A stretch of 13,446 bases of DNA, taken from assembly GCA_018398765.1 (NCBI GenBank), contig JAHBMJ010003053.1:1-13446 (forward strand), given 5' to 3'. The notes beneath the pieces were generated by a model. The model made no database searches and had not been told where the DNA came from. It saw only the letters and a program-made list of their open reading frames with translations. Below are positions 8,428 through 13,446 of this stretch, piece by piece. Made by a program: the position numbers and the translations under genes. Source of the DNA: Chromera velia (lineage: Eukaryota > Sar > Chromeraceae). Numbering within the stretch: the first letter of the stretch is position 1; each line of letters begins with the position of its first letter.

Positions 8428-8988
8428 TAATGCGTCATCTGTAGGGACAGCTATGCGGCCAGTGTGCTTGAAGATGACGCAGGTCGAAGCGATAGGTCGC
8501 GTCTTGCACTTGGCGCCCAAAGATAGAGAACTGCTGGCCGCAATGACCACAGCTGGCCCAGACAGATATACCCGCGCGATTCCAACAATGGAAAGAGTTC
8601 GCCTCAAAGTTTGGGTGGTCCCCCCAATCCAGTGCTCCAGCCTCCAAAGAAAAACCCGCCGCTAAAAGCTGATGTCTGAGGCCTCGAAGGGCCTCTGACT
8701 CTGGAAACTCTCGAAGGGCCTCTCCCCCCCTCTGCCCCAGCCTTTACTAGTGTTTGGTCCCCTCAGGCACCGCTCGCTCCAGCTTTTTTTTACAGCCGCG
8801 GTGCAGTAGCCACATCCGCCCCTTCCTCTTTCTGTCCGAGACCACCCAGTCCTAGACCTAGCCGCACTACGGGGGGAGCTCGAGGAGGCAATGTTCTTCT
8901 TACTCCTCCCTCATCAGCAAACCAGGCAGAGGCTGCACAAGTGCAGAGCCGCAGGCTTACCATCTCCTCGTTTTTCAGAAAGAAGTAG
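8428..8988 (+). pseudogene. Broken Pro-rich reading frame ending in a PIP-box-like tail
   Basis: In one plus-strand frame there are two internal stops (TAG 8524, TGA 8677) but otherwise protein-like text. It includes a CVIC pair near 8431, a segment IYPRDFQQWKEFASKFGWSP near 8563-8622, a Pro-rich linker, and then 102 open codons (8680-8985) with no ATG. The C-terminus reads RRLTISSFFRKK before TAG 8986-8988. This resembles a PCNA-interacting (PIP) box, with Arg at the usual Gln position. I cannot name the family. A transposase or replication-linked protein carried by the surrounding element is plausible but unproven. A competing minus-strand frame (8435-8647) has CGHCGQQF and DLRHLQAH, a zinc-finger-like arrangement, so the coding strand is uncertain. 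Confidence 0.35.
8682..8722. repeat. 27-nt direct repeat
   Basis: CTCGAAGGGCCTCT occurs at 8682-8695 and again at 8709-8722, a 27-nt period equal to nine codons (LEGPL...LEGPL) in the frame of the broken gene. Confidence 0.7.
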
Positions 8989-9402
8989 ACTTTTTCCGTC
9001 TCTTACTTTGATCGCTCTCTAACGACGGTCAAGGCCTGATATATAGAGAAGCAGAACAGTAAGAGATAAAGCAAAGTCAAAAAAGAGAGTAGTTGTTGGA
9101 CAGACGCTGTTATAGAGCTGTTAGAACTTTTTGGTACTTATAGGGGTGAAGCAATTAAAGATTTATATTTTTTAAATATTTTTTTTATTTTTTTTTGTGT
9201 GTGAATAGGCTTTTCAAATGCCAATAAACACTTAAAAATATGTTTTTAATTGAAGGTTGGTGCCGCAGGTGAAATTTTTTTGGGGGGGACCCTAATTTTT
9301 ATTATTTTTTTTGTCGATAAAAGGAAGGCAGACTGAGGCTATTACCGGTTAGCGGCAATTGCCGGTAGACTAGACCTGTTACCGACCAGAAAAGCAACCC
9401 TG

Positions 9403-10012
9403 GAACCGCGCACGTGCGCAAGATGGATTGATCGCATGCACGTGCCCTCTTTTTAATGCATGTATGCACGTATGTGACGCATACATTAATTTACGTATTA
9501 AATTTACTATTAATATATATACAAGTGAGTGTGTGTACTTTGCGCATGGAAGTGAGTAAGGTCTTGTCACTTGACTCTTGTGAGTGTGTTAATTATGACG
9601 TACGGGTTAAAGGAAAACGTTAAAAAAACATAAGCATGCAGTATTACGGTCTGATTACTAAATCTTTTCTTGAGCTACTATTGGTATCCAAATCTATCAA
9701 TTATATATTCACTGAACCGAATGCATTTAACATCATTATGCCAGTGACTTTAAAAAATTATGTATTCAATCAATTAACTAGTCGATTAAATAAGAGCTGT
9801 GTCATAAAATGTTCTAAAATTCGTTAGACTTACGGCTAAACACATTGTGTAACCTTTCTTAGAGGATACTTTTTGATAAATGCTTTGTGTACCAACTGTG
9901 GAACTCATCGATCGATCAATAGTTAATCAAAAAAGTTTTGTAATCTGGTATAAATTTTCCTAAATTTTCTCAAACAGTTTGATTATAAAAGCTTTTTATA
10001 ACTGTATTCATT
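9403..10012. other. AT-rich intergenic DNA
   Basis: No gene, RNA or clear repeat. Short palindromic words include GCGCACGTGCGC at 9408-9419 (flanking the hAT-like right end) and ATCGATCGATC near 9907. A frame at 9636-9827 on the plus strand is AT-driven and has no domain. Confidence 0.6.
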
Positions 10013-10013
10013 A

Positions 10014-10237
10014 AATAAATGCCGATCGATGTTGATGATCAACTTATGGATTAAGTATGATCAAGTCAAGAGAATTTACCATGCAATACCATTTAGGCGC
10101 CATCATGAAAAAAATATATAAAAGAGCGATGTTCAATAAATGGCGGTCGATGTTGACGATCGAGTATGATCGTGTCGAAGAAACTTATCATGAAATAACT
10201 TTTAGGCGCTGTTATGAAAAAACATGTAAAATAAGAG
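10014..10237. repeat. Diverged ~120-bp tandem duplication
   Basis: Copy 1 (10014-10126) and copy 2 (10135-10237) share, in order, AATAAATG, TCGATGTTGA, GAGTATGATC/AAGTATGATC, TCAAG/TCGAAG, TTTAGGCGC, ATGAAAAAA and a TATAAAA/GTAAAAT end. Offset between copies is 121 nt, and copy 2 lacks ~13 nt present in copy 1. Many differences show the duplication is old. Open frames crossing it show no domain. Confidence 0.75.
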
Positions 10238-10269
10238 GTATACGTCCGGAGAGTAGAGCCATGTGGGTC

Positions 10270-10325
10270 TGTCGCCGTCACCGCGAGCGACGCCGCCATC
10301 GGCCCGCACCGCCGCGCCGCCGTGC
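10270..10325. other. Isolated GC-rich patch
   Basis: A ~55-nt block of GCC/GCG-rich sequence (for example GACGCCGCCATCGGCCCGCA) stands alone between AT-rich repeats. No gene or RNA structure could be assigned. The abrupt edges suggest a separate origin from its surroundings. Confidence 0.6.
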
Positions 10326-10334
10326 ATACGTTTC

Positions 10335-10387
10335 CATGCATTGTATTTCTGCATGCGCATTATATTTCTGCATGCATTTTATTTCAG
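10335..10387. repeat. Three short CATGCAT...TATTTC direct repeats
   Basis: Units start at 10335, 10352 and 10371. Each has CATGC, a variable 4-8 nt, then TATTTC. They may be promoter-proximal elements of the downstream retroelement or chance copies of a CATGCAT-rich word. Confidence 0.6.
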
Positions 10388-10602
10388 TTTCATCTTGGCG
10401 GTGATTGAGATCGATAAATTGATATCAGGAGGTTTCAGTTCAGACCTTTAGACTGACAGACTTTCTATACACGAGTATGTTGTCCAAGCTAAGGGGCTCT
10501 GTGATCCTGAGCTCGATGATGGCATAGCTAGTATACGTCCGTATGACCTATACTTTGCTTGTCTGTGGTCAATAGCCTCATTTGTTGTTTTGATCTGTTA
10601 TC

Positions 10603-11503
10603 ATGTCTAAAGAGAAAATTCAGTGGTCATCTGACCGTCCTCCGGCCTGTTCGGAATTCTTTACCCCTCAGAAATATGGAGAAGCTGTCTCCATCTGGGC
10701 AGGAGGTACTGCATCTGTCAAAAGTCTCCAACTCCTCGGAGATTCTTTAATGATCATGTGCCTTGAGTCTGACAAATCGATCCTTTCCCTTGTCCAATCG
10801 ATTCAGAGTGAAAGCGGTTATGCTGTTCCCCAGAAGGGGGCTGACACAGATGCCGAGTATGAGAAGAAGCTTCGAGATTGGGTGAAGACGACGTACGTAG
10901 AGCCGATCAAGAACCTTGATCTGCAGGTGGATGAAGACTTCATGATCCATCTTCTCTTTTACTCCCTCTTTTTCATGTTTCGTTTCGTCTCCATCGCGTC
11001 TCTGTCTCTTTGAGAGTCATTAGAGTGTTTTTCGCTTGTGTACGCAGAGATGAAGAAACTTGGGGTGGATATTGGAGATAGGTTGGTAGGGATTCTGTTT
11101 TGGCGCTGTGTCCCAGAAGAAGTGAAGAGAATCGCCCCTCTACGGGGCAACCAAGCAGTAGCAGAACAAGGCAACCGTTCAGCACCCATCAAATCCTCAC
11201 TCATCCGTCAGAAGTCCTTCTTTTCCGAGTTGTATTCTAGGACAGACATGGAGAGCCAAGGCATCAATAGGAAGAAATGGGTTCCTTCCGTCCTTCGAGG
11301 GGTCTTGAAGGTGTCAGATGGGAAGCAGAGCAAGGAATTCAAAGTTGAATCTGTGATTCCACTTGCCGTCTCCAACTCAAGATCCAAAGAAAAGGGGGGG
11401 GGGCATACTTCTTCAAGATGCCCTCGCAGAGTCAGTGTGTGCCCTTGAATCCCTCGCAGAAGAACACTGTTTCCCTGATATTTCTGAAGAGACAGTGGCT
11501 TAA
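10603..11503 (+). pseudogene. gag-position protein, frame broken at a G10 run
   Basis: Exon 1 is modelled at 10603-10926 from ATG (A at -3). A 123-nt pyrimidine-rich intron follows (donor CAG|GTGGAT, acceptor ACGCAGAG), and exon 2 starts at 11050, phase 0 on both sides. This joins ..KNLDLQ to MKKLGVDIGDRL. Reading continues to the G10 run at 11394-11403. Beyond it, protein-like sequence (ILLQDALAESVCALESLAEE) lies in the +1 frame and ends at TAA 11501-11503. The uncorrected frame stops at 11446-11448. The gag assignment rests on position before the protease and on general character (charged and helical, with no CCHC knuckle); I do not recognise a gag family. The G-run break may be a real indel, an assembly error or programmed slippage. 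Confidence 0.45.
11394..11403 (+). other. G10 homopolymer at a reading-frame break
   Basis: Ten consecutive G residues mark the point where coding-like sequence shifts from one frame to the next. One G fewer would join the upstream gag frame to the downstream frame that ends at 11501. Confidence 0.7.
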
Positions 11504-12223
11504 CTGAGGGGAGTGATGGGGAAGTATAAGAGGTGGGCGAAGAAGAAAGGTGATAAAAAAGGAAAGGAAAATGAGAAGGGGGCGTACAACAGAGACAGAC
11601 AGCAGGCATCACAGGGTCCGCGTAGAGAGAGAGCCAAATTGGCTATGGAGAATGAAGGTGAGAACAGCCAGCCCGGTCAAGAAGAAAGTCTTGAAGACTT
11701 TATCCGCAGATTCACAGGAGCAATTGTGACAGATCATGAGAATGGAGAGGGAGTGAACGGGAGTTATGAGTACGCCCATATGGCTTCTGACTCGTCTTCT
11801 GCACTAACCGTCTCTCGTCCTGTCCCGAAGTCAGTCGTCCCCCTCCGTATGGACACGGAATGTACCTTCACCCTGCTTCCCTTGTCGGTGGTGTCGCCGT
11901 ACATCATCAAACGATGGCCTTATGTCTCTCGATACTCAGAGGCATTTGGCAAGCAAGAGGGGGGGGGGACAGTCACGACTGAGAGAGCTCTGGTTCTGTT
12001 GGAAGTTCCTCTCTTCAGCGGGAGGACAGCAGTTGTGCCCATTGTGGGAAATTTGACCGACCATCCAGGAGTGACAGATGTTCTTTCTTCAACTCCCCAT
12101 GTCGATCGTTTCTCGGGGAGAGCTGCTCTCCCGACCGCCACCGGGGAGGTGATATAGGTCCGCCTCACGCAATCCCCCCAGAATGCTGCGTGGAGGTACT
12201 CCACCGTTCTCATCACGAAGGGG
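11504..12223 (+). pseudogene. Basic linker plus retropepsin-like aspartic protease domain
   Basis: The frame is the same as the 3' part of gag, separated only by the TAA at 11501. The first ATG is at 11516. The N-terminal ~45 residues are strongly basic (YKRWAKKKGDKKGK), like a nucleocapsid tail without zinc knuckles. Further on, PLRMDTECTFTLLPLSVVS resembles the retropepsin active-site loop (hydrophobic-DTG-A/C-S/T), but Gly is replaced by Glu. A later VPIVGNLTDHPGVTDVLSS resembles the closing strand and LLG turn, also altered. Retropepsins act as dimers to process Gag-Pol. Here the missing Gly makes activity doubtful. TAG at 12155 interrupts the frame, yet 22 further protein-like codons follow up to a consensus donor (G|GTAAGT at 12224). 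Splicing from an alternative donor at 12149 (GAG|GTGATA) would skip the TAG. Confidence 0.55.
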
Positions 12224-12420
12224 GTAAGTAGGGTGTAAATGGTGTCTCTGGGTGCAGATGGTTATGTCATCCGTGTGATTACTTCTGTTCTCTCTCTCAA
12301 CGGGGATTGGGGGAAATGGGGGCAGGTACATACACTTGAGGGCGCATCAAATGTATACCATGCATCGATACATTCTTTTTCTTTATTTACTTTCCCTTCT
12401 TCTTTCTTCTTTGTTGTCAG
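12224..12420 (+). other. Candidate intron between protease and integrase
   Basis: It is 197 nt with donor GTAAGTAGG and a pyrimidine-rich tail CTTCTTTCTTCTTTGTTGTC before AG. It is phase 0 on both sides, which joins the protease frame to the integrase frame although these lie in different genomic frames. Confidence 0.55.
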
Positions 12421-13125
12421 GTCTCCTCTCCGCGCAGCGAGCACGTCCAAATGAACAGAGTGCAAGGTGCCGCTGATGAGCTCTCTCCACTTGGTCCGTT
12501 TGTGCATGATGCAACTCTCGTTCCTCCTTCTATTCGTTTTTCAATCCTTCTTCAGCATTTCCGTCATGGGCATGCCGGTGTGAAGAGATTGGTCAACACT
12601 TGGAAAGAGCAACGGAATACTTCTTTTCTTTCTATTCCGACGTTTCGATTGAATGTTTCCCTCCCTTGGTGTGGTTCCTGTCAGCGGGTTCACGCAGTCA
12701 ACTATAAATGGAGGACCAGGGACGCCGACTCCCCCTCGAGGCCCCGCTCATTCCTTGATGAGGTCTGGGGGGATCTTTGCTTTTTGTCCGAACTCGATCC
12801 TGCATTCGAACTCTCTTCTTTTAAAATTTTATCTTGGGTTTGTTTTTCTCAGATTGATACCCACACAAGTCTCGTGCTTTGTCGTATGGTGGGTTCAAAG
12901 GGAGGGGAAGATCTTGTTCCGCACACGAATGAATGGATCCATCAGTATGGGGTAGCAAAACGTTTCAGGTGCGATGGGGAGAAAAGACTGACCAAAGTTC
13001 TCGATGTGGCAGGTACAGTTGTGGATCCTTTTGCTGCCACCGGTGAGATTCCTGATGCATCTTTCATGCCGGGGGACCCAATCGTTTGGGGAGGGAAAAG
13101 AAAGAATAAGACAGCACGTCCCTGA
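12421..13125 (+). CDS. Retrotransposon integrase (HHCC zinc-binding plus partial catalytic core)
   Basis: The exon continues from the protease via the candidate intron; an internal ATG lies at 12451, and residue numbers here count from it. His36 and His41, then Cys74 and Cys77, form H-x4-H-x32-C-x2-C, the integrase zinc-binding module (LLQHFRHGHAGVKRL ... WCGSCQR). The catalytic core follows: Asp108 in EVWGDLCFL and Asp175 in KRFRCDGE are 67 residues apart, in keeping with the first two acids of D,D-35-E. A Glu 35 residues after the second Asp is not found. The text passes quickly to FMPGDPIVWGG, which resembles the C-terminal pGD.V segment of these integrases, so the 3' part of the core seems deleted. 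After TGA at 13123 the +1 frame continues protein-like (HVPEARLVFLPTDSPSQSAW) to TGA 13208-13210, suggesting a frameshift near 13090. Integration activity is unlikely for this copy. Confidence 0.65.
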   Translation, partial: VSSPRSEHVQMNRVQGAADELSPLGPFVHDATLVPPSIRFSILLQHFRHGHAGVKRLVNTWKEQRNTSFLSIPTFRLNVSLPWCGSCQRVHAVNYKWRTRDADSPSRPRSFLDEVWGDLCFLSELDPAFELSSFKILSWVCFSQIDTHTSLVLCRMVGSKGGEDLVPHTNEWIHQYGVAKRFRCDGEKRLTKVLDVAGTVVDPFAATGEIPDASFMPGDPIVWGGKRKNKTARP

Positions 13126-13210
13126 GGCTCGTTTGGTATTTTTGCCTACGGACTCACCCAGTCAGAGTGCATGGTTTTTGAGTGGTGCACTGTCCGATTC
13201 CGCTGGGTGA

Positions 13211-13446
13211 AAGCATTGGTTGTTTCTTAGAAGGACGTTGAGTATGCCGATCCAGGAGTCTTTCAATTTTCTGGTTTGTTTTCTTTCATCATGTATCGTC
13301 ACATTCCTTCTTCCTCCAATTCTTCTTCCACTTCTTCTTTGCATTCACGCATTCATCTTCCTCTCTCTGATTTTTCATCCGACGAGCAGAGAGAGGAAGG
13401 GGGGGATGGGCAAGTGAATGAAGGAGAAGAGGATGGGGGGGGGGTT
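13211..13446. other. Pyrimidine-rich tract, likely intron or downstream element sequence
   Basis: The tract is rich in TTCTTCC/TCTTCTTCC up to about 13370 and ends in an AG at 13389-13390 (GACGAGCAG), then a Gly/Glu-coding purine-rich stretch runs to the window end. This resembles the introns upstream, so another exon may start at 13391. A G10 run sits at 13435-13444. The window ends before this can be decided. Confidence 0.35.

Larger units (their letters stand above)
8234..9402. mobile_element. hAT-like non-autonomous DNA transposon (candidate)
   Basis: The left end CAGGGTTGC (8234-8242) and right end GCAACCCTG (9394-9402) are perfect inverted 9-mers. Partly matching sequence follows inside each end, including related ACCGGT/CCGGTAATT blocks near 8273-8293 and 9343-9367. 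CAGGG-type termini are typical of hAT elements. The 1169-bp length and the broken internal frame fit a non-autonomous copy. Against this, the 8-bp flanks (GTATTGCT left, GAACCGCG right) do not match, so no target-site duplication is visible. It may be old, or a composite of two copies. Confidence 0.45.
10603..13210 (+). mobile_element. LTR-retrotransposon-derived gag-protease-integrase locus with introns
   Basis: Reading frames in one orientation give, in order, a gag-position protein, a retropepsin-like domain and an integrase. No long terminal repeat, primer-binding site or reverse transcriptase is visible within the window, and the 3' end may lie outside it. Protease followed directly by integrase is the Ty1/copia order; alternatively a reverse transcriptase segment has been lost. 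The locus carries two in-frame stops, one homopolymer frame break and at least two intron-like interruptions, so it is either a decayed copy or a spliced, possibly co-opted, descendant. Confidence 0.6.

Noticed and set aside
10057-10451. Open frames of 62-115 codons over the tandem duplication and GC patch
   Set aside because: They cross unrelated repeat types and composition borders, so a single protein is improbable.
10403-10602. Possible 5' long terminal repeat upstream of the gag-like start
   Set aside because: I could find no second copy in the window and no primer-binding site, so an LTR cannot be supported.
11208-11612. 134-codon minus-strand open frame opposite gag
   Set aside because: It is low-complexity Ser/Pro/Leu text complementary to basic codons of the gag/protease linker.
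1-13446. CRISPR arrays, bacterial operons or prophage
   Set aside because: No regularly spaced direct repeats are present, and the introns and repeat content point to a eukaryotic nucleus.

Overview
The window looks like nuclear DNA of a eukaryote. Genes are split by long pyrimidine-rich introns with GT...AG borders, intergenic DNA is AT-rich and full of microsatellites, and transposable-element remains are frequent. Copies of TGCATGCA/TACATGCATGTA-type words recur. This word is a known AP2-factor target in apicomplexans, and together with the gene structure it makes a chromerid-like or other alveolate alga a reasonable guess. That placement is inference at low confidence; no rRNA, tRNA or marker gene confirms it.

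Layout: 1-610 is AT-rich DNA without a gene. 611-1267 (minus) holds an ATG-less Ser/Pro-rich open frame of uncertain status, followed by microsatellite-bearing DNA. 1927-2913 (minus) is a single-exon F-box-like gene. It diverges across about 590 bp from a five-exon gene at 3502-7667 (plus). By my splice model that gene encodes a 392-residue secreted, single-pass membrane protein with the fold signature of the agmatine/peptidylarginine deiminase family (PAD_porph), but with every expected catalytic motif altered. Its second intron carries a ~245 bp purine-biased GAAA/GACA/GA satellite.

From 7668 the DNA turns AT-rich. 8234-9402 is bounded by CAGGGTTGC inverted termini like those of hAT transposons and contains a stop-broken Pro-rich reading frame ending in a PIP-box-like tail. 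9403-10602 is AT-rich again, with a diverged ~120 bp tandem duplication and an isolated GC-rich patch.

10603-13210 and probably beyond is a retrotransposon-derived locus: a gag-position protein, a retropepsin-like domain with DTE instead of DTG, and an integrase with an intact HHCC zinc-binding domain. Unusually, it has at least two intron-like interruptions with preserved phase, two in-frame stops (TAA 11501, TAG 12155) and a 1-nt frame break at a G10 run. No reverse transcriptase lies between protease and integrase. The clearest lead for new biology is the membrane-anchored deiminase-fold pseudoenzyme; the second is the intron-bearing retroelement.
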